A stretch of DNA of 64,000 bases from Allium sativum (lineage: Eukaryota > Streptophyta > Magnoliopsida > Asparagales > Amaryllidaceae). The notes under the pieces are model-generated. The model ran no database searches. It was not told where the DNA came from and worked only from the letters and a program-made list of their open reading frames with translations. The stretch's first letter is position 1. Each line of letters starts with the position of its first letter. Below are positions 11,724 to 23,534 of this stretch, piece by piece. A program made the translations under genes and the position numbers. The stretch lies in NCBI GenBank assembly GCA_030737875.1, contig CM060922.1:753931603-753995602 (forward strand), given 5' to 3'.

Positions 11724-13323
11724 GATACGACGATAAGTCGAAGATGAAGACGGTGGTCGAAGACCGGAAGTCTTCACGTCGTTTGGGGTGATTACTGATG
11801 ATCTTGATTGGGCTGTACACCCAAGAAGATGGAAACAGTTGGTGATCGTCCAGACGTACTTGGAGATCGATGGATATGCGGGGTACTAGGTGCCTCCGGT
11901 TTCGTTCAGCCCCAGAACGGACTTGTAAATGGACTGTGTGTCTGACATTGGATTTTAGTCCGTGTGATTGATCTCTATTAAATATATATCTATTTGGCGG
12001 CGGAGAATTTATTCTCTTGCTTAACGCCCTTCTCTGAGACGTACGAGCTCAGGGGTTATATATTGATGGATATCAAACGCATGGAGTGAATTGCCTGTGT
12101 GGCATACCTAAGTGGCAATTGATCGAGGCTTCTGTTGAAAAGCAAAGTCTTGTGGTTGATGATCGAAGCACGGCCTTCGTGGCGTAGCTTTGTGTAACGT
12201 TTACTTCGCGAGTTTCACACCCGGTATGAACCAAAAACGGGAGACGGACCTCAGGGAGGGCATGCGTTTCCTTCTAGCTAAAAAGTGGCGTCAGTGGTTT
12301 TACACGCCCTGACGAGTTTGACTAATGTGGTTGTTGCTGTTACGAGGCGCCTCGGATTGATCGGTCGTTCTCGAACCGATGGAGTCATTTAGTTGGCTCA
12401 TTTACGCCCCAAAGGGCGGGGAAACGTAGTGTTCAGGCATTTTAATCCACATCGGTGGACCGGCCTTGACGATCCAAGGGTCACTCGAGCTCTGATCCTG
12501 AGACATGGGCTAGATTGTCTCGAATCGGTTGAGGACTATCTTTTGCCTCGGTTCATAGATGGAAATCCAATTTCCAAATACGTGACATTTGCGGTTTTAA
12601 TTGTAGAACTAGTATGGCGACATGATATATGGTACCCATGCCGCCTATGATTGATATTTATGATTTGAAATTGTTTTGACACTATACACTTATAGTAGTA
12701 TCAAATGATTTGTTTTAAACATAATAAGCATGTTTGGCTATTATAAGGGAAAACCCTATCCTCGGCTGTGTTGCATTGTGTGATGGGACCTGGGTCTTAT
12801 AATAGCTTCATTTTTAGAAAAGCATTGCGTTGTTTACTTATATGCACTGGTGTTCTTGGGAGGAAACCCGTTCCGTGTTATACGGCGTGGTCCCTTGATT
12901 TACCTATCTTTAAATAAAAGATTAATAACTGTTTTAGTTCTCACACCAGTCCCATGACTGACCTGGAGTTTATTGTTTTAACCTAAACTCTGGGTGCCCC
13001 TATTTTTCGCACGGGCAGCTTGTAGTTTTGGTTTTGCAGATTTATATTCACAGGATCCTGGTTTACAGCTGGAACGATATCCGGAAAGCTTTGTATCCGT
13101 ATATCTCTTCTAGTTGTGTATTGTATTATTTTCCGCTGCTATGTAATTTATTGTAATCTCTGATATTTCTGTGTAATATTTATTCATTTATACTCTGTAT
13201 ATTCTTGTAATCTGATGCATTGTTGTAAGATACAATGAAATGTTCTTTTATATGCGTTCTTTTGTGGCTTGTTCTCGAACTATCCGACGCTTTCCTTTAC
13301 GGGGAAGTTACGGGTTTTCACAG

Positions 13324-13336
13324 TTGGTATCAGAGC
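13324..13336 (+). other. primer binding site, tRNA-iMet
   Basis: TTGGTATCAGAGC begins two bases after the 5' LTR end. TGGTATCAGAGC is complementary to the 3' end of plant initiator tRNA-Met, the usual minus-strand primer. Confidence 0.95.
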
Positions 13337-13659
13337 TTTGGTTTACAAAGCTCAGAGAATAAGGCACATTAGAACCATACGAAAGAATTCATCAGATATT
13401 GGATTAGTAATATCCAATTCGAATGACTCGTTAGAGATGGGATCAGTAGTATCCTAGAACGAGTGTGAAGAGTATATTTTTAAAATGAAAACCAATTTTG
13501 TTTTGAAAATTTAAATCAATTATTCGTATTTGATTATCTATTTATATTGAGTAGGACAGTCCAGTATATAAAGATTTCGCATATACGCCTTGCAAACGTG
13601 TATTTGAAATTTTAATATACTGGATAGATATAGAATCACACTCTAGTCGCCCGGAGATG

Positions 13660-13690
13660 ATTCTGATGATAGTTCGAACATCATCAGAAT
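13660..13690 (+). other. dimerisation-like hairpin with palindromic loop
   Basis: ATTCTGATGAT (13660-13670) and ATCATCAGAAT (13680-13690) form a perfect 11-bp stem around a 9-base loop, AGTTCGAAC, whose GTTCGAAC is self-complementary. It lies 324 bases after the primer site. The shape matches retroviral kissing-loop dimer initiation sites; the function here is inference. Confidence 0.55.
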
Positions 13691-14320
13691 TGGTATTCGT
13701 GTTTCGAAGGTGTGATATCTATATATTTCCTATTGACTGGTGTGAGAACCAAAATTAGATAGGGCCTATTGTTGTGATTTGGCATCAAAAATCTGATTTT
13801 TGACTATGTATCAAAGTTATCAATTTGAAAAGCTAATCAACTAATTGATTGATGTTTGTGTTGTTTGTTTAATTGTTAGATAATTTTGAACCATTATGCC
13901 TAATTGCATCAAATATTGAATTGTATTGAAAATTGGTCGCATTTGCTTGCATATACATATACTTACATTGAACAGGTCATAGCAAGGAGGCTAGAGCAAA
14001 GAATAAAATTTGTTTGCCCGACAACTAGGTACATGTTTACTACATAATTACTGTTTTGTTTGGGTGATGATGATTTTATGAGCCTATTGGCTAGCCGCTT
14101 GGCTTTTTCTTTTTCTTTTTGAGATTAGAAGGACCGGGGAAGCTATTTGAAATTCCCCGATGCTCCCATTGCAGGGGAGGTTATGGCGAAATTTTTCGAA
14201 AATTTAGGGTGTTAGCCAAATTTTTGAAAATTTGAAAATTCTCAGAAACTGAAAATTTGGAGAATGGAAGCCCGATCGAACGTAGAGTTGATTGATCAAA
14301 CCACTTTCGACTTTGTTCCT

Positions 14321-14353
14321 TTTCGGGGATGAAAAGTTTTAAGTGGGGGAGAT
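14321..14353 (+). other. polypurine tract block
   Basis: TTTCGGGGATGAAAAG is followed by AAGTGGGGGAGAT directly before TGTAAC of the 3' LTR. The Tekay element has the similar TTTCGGGGGCGAAATTTC then AAGGGGGGGAGAG at 28034-28066, supporting common descent of the cis signals. Confidence 0.85.
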
Positions 14354-17300
14354 TGTAACAACCCGAAAATCTGGGCTAGTTTAAAAATTTTATTTTGGCA
14401 ATTTTAGCGAATTTTGATTATTTAAAATGAATTTTTTTAAATAATATCGACGAGAAATTTATTTTGAATATAATTCGAACGTATATATTCGTTTGAATCA
14501 TCATTAGAAAATAAATATTTATATATAATTATAAATAGAATTGAAAATGGCGCGGTAGTTCGATAATTTGATTTCAAACTTCAATTGAACATACCGGGTG
14601 CAAAATAATCCGGATTTTAGTGAAACCAAAAACATTAGGATCTAATTGATAATATCTTTCCAACGAATCCGAAAAATCAAAATTTCATAGCGGGGATCAA
14701 AAGATATGTCCAGTTGAAAATTCTGAATAGTCGCTATGGAATTCAGGCCCTTAGAAATGGGAATTTTGCAAACGACCTCGGATTTCGACGAAACCACTTT
14801 TGTTGGATCCGCAGTATCAAGTTATTGCTAGATTCCAAATTTCATAATTTTCGAATCAATATGTGAGCGTGACAAAGGAAAACGCGTTAGACCAGTTTCA
14901 GTTGATTTTAATCGACTTGAAATTGACCATTTTTCCAACGGTCTCAGAATTCGACGAAACTAGTTTTGTTAGGACCGTATCGTCAATACGAAGCTAGAAA
15001 ATATTTTTCTGTAATTTTTCGAGTTAGTATGTGACCCCAGTAAATTGAAATGCGCGTTCAAATTCAATATATAGAGTTATATGTTGATTTTGATGAAAAC
15101 TGATCGAAACAGTCAAACCAGCCTGCGATACATATCCCATTGTGTTCGGAATGAGGGTAATTAGCTATGGACGACAGTCGGCGAGTTCGATCTCGAGTTC
15201 AAATGGAGATGGTACGTTATAAAGTTTAAAATTTAAAATAATAAATAAATAAATTATAATATAAATCTATCCTTTATCTCCCACCTTTCCCCCGTTGACT
15301 AAAAACCTAATTCAGAAAAGAAAAAAAAATTCGCTGCGCCTGCGATGGAAGCCGCCGCCCTCGTCGATCTCCTCCGCCACCTCGCCTGCTGCCTCCACCT
15401 TCTTCTTCTCCACTCCTCCTGTCGCGTTTTCCTTCCTCCTCCCCCTCTTCTAAATCGATCGCTAAGCTCCTCCCTGCCCCAGCGGCACCGCCACAGCCGC
15501 ACCCTCCTACCGCACCCCCTTCCATCGCCTACCCCTCCACCGCACCCTCCCCCAAATCAGAAAACCGATGCACTCCCTCCACCACTGCCTGACCCCGACC
15601 TCTCCCACCACCAGCGAGCACGTCTCCTCCCCCCTGGCTTGAGGAAGCCGCCGTAACCCCCCCTCCTCCAACCTAGAACGCAGTGAGTTTCTATTTTATT
15701 TATAATTCATTTTTATTTATATTCAATCGAGTTTAGATTTTTATATATAATAAATATTTGATTTTTAATTTAGGAAAGTTTATATTTTAGTAAAGGAAAG
15801 TTATGATCTTCAATGTAATGGAAAGAACGATTTTTATATATTGAATAACGGAATAAAAATTCGATTTTTAAATGTAGGAAGCGATTATAAAAATATGATT
15901 CTTATATTTTTAAAGTATTAAAAATATGATTTTTATATTTTTAAAGTATTAAAAATATAATCTTTACTATATAGAAGATGTAAAAATATGATTTCTGGTT
16001 AGGTAGAGAATTAAAAATATAATTTTTACATGATAGGAATATTAAAATATCATCTTTATATGTGTAGAAAAATAAAAATGAGTTTTTTATAAAGATGAAA
16101 TCTTTAAATTTGAAAGGGCGAAGTCTATGTTTTTATAAAGGCGAAATCTTTATATGGAAAATAGCGTGATAAAAATATAATTTTTATCTATATAACATAG
16201 AAGTAAAAATTCGATTTTTATATATTGAATAACATAGTAAAAATGTGATTTTTATATATTGAACATCAAAGTAAAAATGTGATTTTTATATAATATATAG
16301 AATAGCAAAGTAAAAATCCGATTTTTACATATGTAGTGACTACGGGCAATAAAGGTGACAAAAAGGAGAGAACGAAGAAGATTTATATCAAAGAAGAGTC
16401 AAGATGATTGGATAGCTATAGGTGAGAATTTCTCACCTTTCAATTTCTTTTTCTAGTTATATATGTATATACTAGGATGCAGACGGTGCTTAGTAGCACC
16501 CGACACAATCGTCCACAGACCATGGACTTGTTTGTTTGGTTGCATAAATTAATTTGATGACTTGATTTGAATTGGTTGTTTGGTGAATTTGATTGATGTG
16601 TGAATGGCGTGGGCCTTCACTAGACCGGAGATAAAGCTAGGCCTCGTCCCGTTTCTAGTATCGTGCCGTTATGCCGCCGAAATTTTCTAAAACAAGTCAG
16701 AAAAATAAAGATAACATTTTATTTGATAAATGAACTGAATAGAAAATTCATAGGTTGAATAAAATAGTTTGATCGTTAAAAATATAATTTTTAATGTGAA
16801 TGTGAATAAATAAAATATTCATTTACAAACCGGACGGTTTGTTTATGTACTCCTATTTGAATGACATTGATTGGGAGGATAAATTTTACACATCGCCCAA
16901 CTGCACAACTAAAATCTGTGTTTGATTGTTTGAAACCCCACACGGGTGTTGGGATGAAATTTGAAGTTCACTCATCCTGATTGATTAAATATGTCGATCG
17001 ATTGATTGACAGGCTGTTATAAGCGTTAGATATCTATATTTGATGCTTATACAGTGTAGTGCACTTTGATTGATGGTTGATTATTTTTCAATGCTATTAT
17101 ATACGTGTGATGTATGAAAATCCATATAATTAATGTTATATGGTGATTGATTGGGCCTCATTCCAATTTAGAAAATAAAGAATAATATAAATAAAGGTTC
17201 ATGTGTTGACAGTACTCATCCATTGAGATTGGTCATGTGTTGAACGAAATATTTTAGTAATAAAATTTACATCTTTATTAATATAAAATAAAGGTTCATG

Positions 17301-20300
17301 TGTTGACAGTACTCATCCATTGAGATTGGTCATGTGTTGAACGAAATATTTTAGTAATAAAATTTACATCTTTGTCAATATAAAATAAAGGTTCATGTGT
17401 TGACAGTACTCATCCATTGAGATTGGTCATGTGTTGAACGAAATATTTTAGTAATAAAATTTACATCTTTATCAATATAAAATAAAGGTTCATGTGTTGA
17501 CAGTACTCATCCATTGAGATTGGTCATGTGTTGAACGAAATATTTTAGTAATAAAATTTACATCTTTATCAATATAAAATAAAGGTTCATGTGTTGACAG
17601 TACTCATCCATTGAGATTGGTCATGTGTTGAACGAAATATTTTAGTAATAGAAATATTTGAAATAGAATATTTGAAAATAGAAATATATGAAGCCGTGTT
17701 GATTAAATTGACGCCATTTTGACGTGAACGATATTTATATCGATTTTATTCATTTTAAAATGAATATTGAAAAGTGATTTCGAAATCGAATATTTTGAAA
17801 TGAAATTTGAATCAAATTGAATAGAAAACGAATTCGAATCGAATTTGTTTTGAATATATAACGAATTTGATTGCAATGGAATATATAGCGAATTGAATCG
17901 AATAGAAAACCAATTTGAATTAAATCGAATAGAAAACGACTTTGGAAATGAATTAAATTGAAAACGAATTCAAATTTTATTGAAAACGATTTCGAAATGA
18001 AATGAATTGAAAACAATTTCGAAATGAATTGAATTGAAAACGATTTCGAAATGAATTGAATTGAAAACGATTTCGAAATGAATTGAAAATGAATTCAAAT
18101 TGAATTGAAAACAATTTCGAAATGAATTGAATTGAAAACGATTTCGAAATGAATTGAAAACGAATTCAAATTGAATTGAAAACGATTTCTAAATGAATTG
18201 AAAACGAATTCAAATTGAATTGAAAGCAAATTGAAATGAATTCAAATTGAATTGAAATTTGAATTGAATAGAAATGAATTTTAAAACAAATTTATAAAGA
18301 AGAATTCAATTTTGATTTGAATTGAAATGGAAGTTGAAATTGCTTTTGAAACGAATTTTAAAACTATTTATATAATTCGTTTTAAATAGAAATCGACGAA
18401 ATATATATTATATATATTATATATATATATAATATAATGGCCTGAATAGAACGCGCCGCGCCGCGACAGTTCGTGAATTTCGACCATTTATTTCAAACGG
18501 ACATTACGGGAGATCCGGCCGTCGGATTCTCCTAAAATCGGAACCGTTGGATTCGTATCGAAAAGAGCTTTCTAATGAATATTAGAAATTCAAAATCTAA
18601 TGGTTGGATTTGGAGTTACGTCCAAATCAAATTTGAAAAAGGTCGCTGTAAGTGCAGTTCGATGGCCATTGATGGAAATCGACTGTACGGGCCTTGACAA
18701 AATTATTAAAAATAGTAATAATTTGTGTAAAATCATAAGAAATGATTTAGAAAGGATTGGGATGAAAAACTCCATATTTGAAAAGATAAAAATAGATTTT
18801 TATCGAAATGAACTAGTGTTGAACTAGAAATATAATTCTATTTATTTTTAAATAAATAAATTGAATTTGAAAAGGGTTTTAAAAATAACCAGAATTTCCA
18901 ATGATTGCATTGGAGTGGAATTGAATCGAAATTGTCTTCGGAATATTTCGATGTTAGAATTCGTGGTTATACGGATGTTGTTATGGAAATTTGAAAGATA
19001 TATATTTATATCGTTATTTCCAATACGACATTTGTTAATCGTAGAATTCGATATTGAATATAAGCCGATATATTTTCTATTCAGAGCCTTATATTGAATA
19101 TCAAATGCGATTTGGGTTTGTCGTGAATGGTGTCTTCACTAACACTGTTCTTGAACCCAGTTGAGAAAAGATTAAATCTTTTTATTTAGATTTAATGAAG
19201 TGTATCAATTAAACAATATTTAATTGGAATTGAATTGATATTGATTTTTGGGTTTATCGTGGACAGTGTTTTAAATAACACTCGTTCTTTAACCCGATAA
19301 TTAATGAATGTGATTTTGGGTTTATCGTGAACTGTGTTTTAAATGACACTGATTCTTTAACCCAGTTAAAGATTAAAACTAAGTGGAGTTTTAATGAATC
19401 TTTAATTAGATTGAAATAATCGAAGATGGAGTACTGCCAGTTTTGCTCCAGGCGATAGTTAAATCTTTAATTAGATTTGAACGTGAAATGGTAATTGAAT
19501 TTACCGATAACACCGTGGTGTTAGATATGAAGTATAACCAGTTTTACTTCATGGGATGAATAGGTTGGGATTGGGAAATTAAAACAAATGTTTACCTCGG
19601 TAAAGTTCGTTAATCCCGACTAGTTTGAATTGATATTCAAAAATGGATTAAAGAATAAATATAAAGAATTTATCTTTGATAAAATTAATGGGAACCTTTC
19701 CCTATGAAGGTGAAATTTAGAAACTAACTGTCGGTTAGCCAAGCAGAATGGTTTTCTGGATATTGATCTGATGTTGGTTTCGGCCTTCAGGGTTAATATT
19801 TGGGGAATTATTCTCTTGATTAACTTACGGTTAGTGACTAATGAATTGGAATGAGGCGTATGTTGTGTTTGTGTAACACTTATTTAAAATATACGCGAGT
19901 TATTCGGAAAGACCGGGTTTATCCCATTCTGAATAACTGATACGACGATAAGTCGAAGATGAAGACGGTGGTCGAAGACCGGAAGTCTTCACGTCGTTTG
20001 GGGTGATTACTGATGATCTTGATTGGGCTGTACACCCAAGAAGATGGAAACAGTTGGTGATCGTCCAGACGTACTTGGAGATCGATGGATATGCGGGGTA
20101 CTAGGTGCCTCCGGTTTCGTTCAGCCCCAGAACGGACTTGTAAATGGACTGTGTGTCTGACATTGGATTTTAGTCCGTGTGATTGATCTCTATTAAATAT
20201 ATATCTATTTGGCGGCGGAGAATTTATTCTCTTGCTTAACGCCCTTCTCTGAGACGTACGAGCTCAGGGGTTATATATTGATGGATATCAAACGCATGGA

Positions 20301-20760
20301 GTGAATTGCCTGTGTGGCATACCTAAGTGGCAATTGATCGAGGCTTCTGTTGAAAAGCAAAGTCTTGTGGTTGATGATCGAAGCACGACCTTCGTGGCGT
20401 AGCTTTGTGTAACGTTTACTTCGCGAGTTTCACACCCGGTATGAACCAAAAACGGGAGACGGACCTCAGGGAGGGCATGCGTTTCCTTCTAGCTAAAAAG
20501 TGGCGTCAGTGGTTTTACACGCCCTGACGAGTTTGACTTATGTGGTTGTTGCTGTTGCGAGGCGCCTCGGATTGATCGGTCGTTCTCGAACCGATGGAGT
20601 CATTTAGTTGGCTCATTTACGCCCCAAAGGGCGGGGAAACGTAGTGTTCAGGCATTTTAATCCACATCGGTGGACCGGCCCTGACGATCCAAGGGTCACT
20701 CGAGCTCTGATCCTGAGACATGGGCTAGATTGTCTCGAATCGGTTGAGGACTATCTTTTG
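14354..20760 (+). repeat. 3' LTR of giant-LTR element, left part
   Basis: Collinear with 6116 to about 12545 of the 5' LTR: GC-rich leader (about 15340-15680), AT repeats, 97-bp repeats (17194-17650), minisatellite (about 17770-18270) and hairpin repeats from 19114. It ends with TTTTG (20756-20760), the target duplication of the inserted Tekay element. It continues at 30637. Confidence 0.93.
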
Positions 20761-23330
20761 TGTAACGACCCGCATTCTACGCATCATAGGATCATAGAAT
20801 ATTTATTTCTGTCACATACGAAGTCGTATGGTCATGTAACTTTGGGGAACGACTATTGGGGTCATTTCCCATGTTCATGATTTTTCCCGATTTTTTTAAA
20901 TGACCATTTTACCCCTAGTTATCACTGTTTTGGCCATAACTTTTGACTGGAAAGGAATTTTGACCTGAAACCACTTCCATTGGCTCCGGATGATGGTTTC
21001 TCTTTCCGTAGAGTGGTCACATTAGCCAAACGGACTCACCGTTTGGGAGATATGGCTGAAACAAGTTTCAGATGGTGAAAAAAAGCTTAATTGGGCTTAA
21101 ACGGGTGATTAGCAGCTAAGCCCAAGGGGAATTTCGGGTTTAGGGGGATATAGGTGCTGATTAGGGTTAGAAAACATTTCTTTAGACATTTTCCAGCCGC
21201 CACTTTCATTCCTCTTGATCTAGCCATGGCCTCCACTCTCTAAATCTCTCTAAAACACCCAAAAATCACCTTCTAATTGAAGATTAGGCTTAGCAAACAT
21301 TAAATTAAGAAGAAAAAGCACCAAAGCAAGGTTGGAGCTGCTGTATAAGATTGGGAACAGCGCCAAATCAGAGAATATTTCAGTTTTGGGGTTTTAGTTG
21401 TGGCCAAGGTGAGTGATAGCATCATTTTGACACTAATTACGGTTAATTAAGGGTAATTAGTGGAGATTAGCGAATTTATACACTAATAAATTCTGGAAAA
21501 ATGTTTAGAAATTCGTAAATAATATTTTATGCCTCTGTTAGAAATTTGGTTCGATTTGATTAAGTTTTGTTAACCCTATGATTAGTTTTACTTAAACATG
21601 CTTAAGGGAAAAATAAGGGGTTTTGGGCACACTTGATCTATTTTGACATATGAATTCGTTGTTTTGGTGTTTGTGGTTAGTTTGCTATGTTGTTATGACT
21701 ATTTGACATGAATTGTGATTGATTAGAATAGTTAGATCTGTCAAAAACGTCGTCGAACGGCGTAAACAAGTTGCTGGAAAGTTGCAGAAAACTGCAGGGT
21801 ATCTAACCGGATCGGATCGGGTAGGGGATCGGATCAGACATATCCGAACCGGACCGGGGCGTGGTACTTTCTGGAGCATGACGTGAAGAGGCAACAAGGA
21901 AGGCCTGGTCGGATCGGAGGGGCGTAGCGTGGGATCGGAAGAGACAAGGAGGACTGAAGTGGAGGAAAGAGGAGCATGGATACCATATTCCGAACCGAAC
22001 TGAGGGCAATACCCGAACCGAACTGATGCTGACGAGACGGAGACATTCAAGCTATGGGGTATCCGAACCGAGCCGCTTCAGAATCATCGAACCGAACCGC
22101 ATGAGGGAGAGCACCGAACCGAACCGCGTGAGGGAGAAGGACCCGAACCCAGAGGATGGTGGCACTCCGAACCGAACCTGGAAACGTATCCGAACCGAAC
22201 CGAGCATGGGAAACTGGACGTGTACTTTTACTACTTTGTGATGACTCTTCTGAAGACCAACTCCAATTCGACCAAACCCGAGATGCAAAGGAAGTCCAAA
22301 TGAGGAGTTAGAGCTCAAGATTCAGATGGGAATCAACGAGTTCGCTTCATGGTTGGGCTTTGCTGCGGGACGCGTGCCAAGGAGTTATCGATGTCTATAG
22401 CTTAGGACCACTATGGTAGGAGGTACGAAGGCGGATTCAGGGCCATTATGGCATCGGTAGAACCAAGGGCTACGACCAATGAAGTGGGTCATTGAAATGT
22501 TTGGTCATGACTCCAAGTGTTTGGCTTGGTCATAGCAGGGTTTCTACAAGTCGGGATTCGTCATTGCCTCAGTTTGTCTAGTGTTCCAAAGTGGTAGATG
22601 TCGTATGCTTTACGCACTGAATGAGAGATGTGAGGATGGTCGCTATGGATGATTTGCTTGCTATCATTGTGACATGCACACCCCACCCCCGTATTCTTAC
22701 ACTATTTATTATGGCACCTTAGAGCATTGTACGGTATGTGGTACTAACTCTTTGGTTGCAGGTCCAGGTTCAGGTATGGTTTAGTATACCTGTTATTATT
22801 CTGTTTAGATGCTTATCGCTCATACCAGGCTTTATGTCTGACCCAGAGTTTTACGTCTCTTCTTATTACTCTGGGTGCTCACACGAGCAGACTAGAGACA
22901 GGTTAGCTGGTGATGCACGGGTAGATGATCCGGAGACGAGCAGGAGGCTTCCACGTAATATATATATATATATAGTATTCTCCCTGTGTTGTCGAAGATC
23001 ACTGCTTGGGCATTGGTGGTGTATCTTCCACTTTAGCTTTCTTTTGTTTAGAGACAGTAAATTTGGAAAGTTGTAATAAGCTGTAATTGGATTTCCGCTG
23101 CTCTGATGTTGACATTGATTATTAGTTATCAGCTTATGTACTGTCTCACCTGTTTCATGTCAAGTATGTTATTATTATATTTTATTCCATGCGCTGTGAG
23201 ACATTTTACAGGTTCTTTGATTAGTTCATTCTCTTCTTTCTTTTCTTCTGACGACCGTTCTGTGCTAGCTGGGCATGTGTACAGCGCACTTTCGGAGGAA
23301 ATGCAGGCTGGTGCGGGACGGGCCGTCACA
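20761..23330 (+). repeat. 5' LTR of Tekay element, 2570 bp
   Basis: Starts TGTAACGACCCG, ends CCGTCACA. It contains a leader-like segment (about 21180-21408) ending in AAG before GTGAGT (21409), a strong splice donor. A run of CCGAACC motifs lies at about 21843-22205. TACTAAC and TTTGGTTGCAG (22742-22761) form an acceptor-like site. The 5-bp length difference from the 3' LTR is one T and two TA units. Confidence 0.95.
21843..22205 (+). repeat. interspersed CCGAACCGAAC motifs in Tekay LTR
   Basis: About nine clusters of CCGAACC or CCGAACCGAACC occur at irregular spacing, after GGATCGG motifs near 21812. The same series is in the 3' LTR (about 29149-29510). ORFs through it on both strands follow from the simple composition. 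Possible transcription-factor binding or RNA-structure array; unproven. Confidence 0.6.
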
Positions 23331-23331
23331 C

Positions 23332-23344
23332 TTGGTATCAGAGC
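23332..23344 (+). other. Tekay primer binding site, tRNA-iMet
   Basis: TTGGTATCAGAGC one base after the 5' LTR terminal CA; same tRNA-iMet complement as in the giant-LTR element. Confidence 0.95.
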
Positions 23345-23534
23345 TCTAGGTTGCGTAGTTAACCTAGGGAAGTTATCAGGGAGAGATAGTATACGTATAC
23401 GAGAGAGCGTATTTGTGATTATTTTGGTTTTCAAAGGCTATATATATATATACACTATTACTAGTATAAGGATGAAGTCGTACTGCACTAGCACCACTAT
23501 GGAGTCGTTAATCATTTCCTTTTTCAGATTGACG

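Larger units (their letters stand above)
6116..13322 (+). repeat. 5' LTR of giant-LTR element, 7207 bp
   Basis: It starts TGTAACAACCCG and ends TTTTCACA directly before the primer binding site. It holds, in order, an AT-rich U3-like region (6116 to about 7040), a GC-rich leader island (7093-7442), AT-rich degenerate repeats (about 7540-8100), five 97-bp repeats, a GAATTGAAAACG minisatellite, three hairpin repeats, and a final GT-rich part with a splice-acceptor-like TTTTGCAG at 13033-13039. The same order occurs in the 3' LTR from 14354. Short ORFs in it are poorly supported and I do not call genes. Confidence 0.93.
13323..14353 (+). other. internal domain of giant-LTR element, non-coding
   Basis: This 1031-bp interval between primer site and 3' LTR is all that lies between the LTRs. 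It has no gag, protease, RT or integrase motif in any frame. It contains the primer binding site at its left end, a strong hairpin at 13660-13690 and a polypurine block at 14321-14353. A non-coding interior with cis signals only is what a trans-mobilised element needs. Confidence 0.85.

Noticed and set aside
12393..12650. 85-codon ORF in the giant LTR, also at 20608
   Set aside because: No recognisable domain; in the 3' copy it simply runs into the Tekay LTR. Chance ORF.
21685..22318. Several ORFs on both strands of the Tekay LTR (repeated near 29000)
   Set aside because: All arise from the CCGAACC motif cluster, which is open in many frames; they lie in U3/leader DNA.
23106..23534. Upstream extension of the Tekay frame into the LTR and primer site
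   Set aside because: The added residues are hydrophobic LTR and leader sequence, cross the primer site and do not look like gag; [11 protein letters not shown] at 23535 is the natural start.
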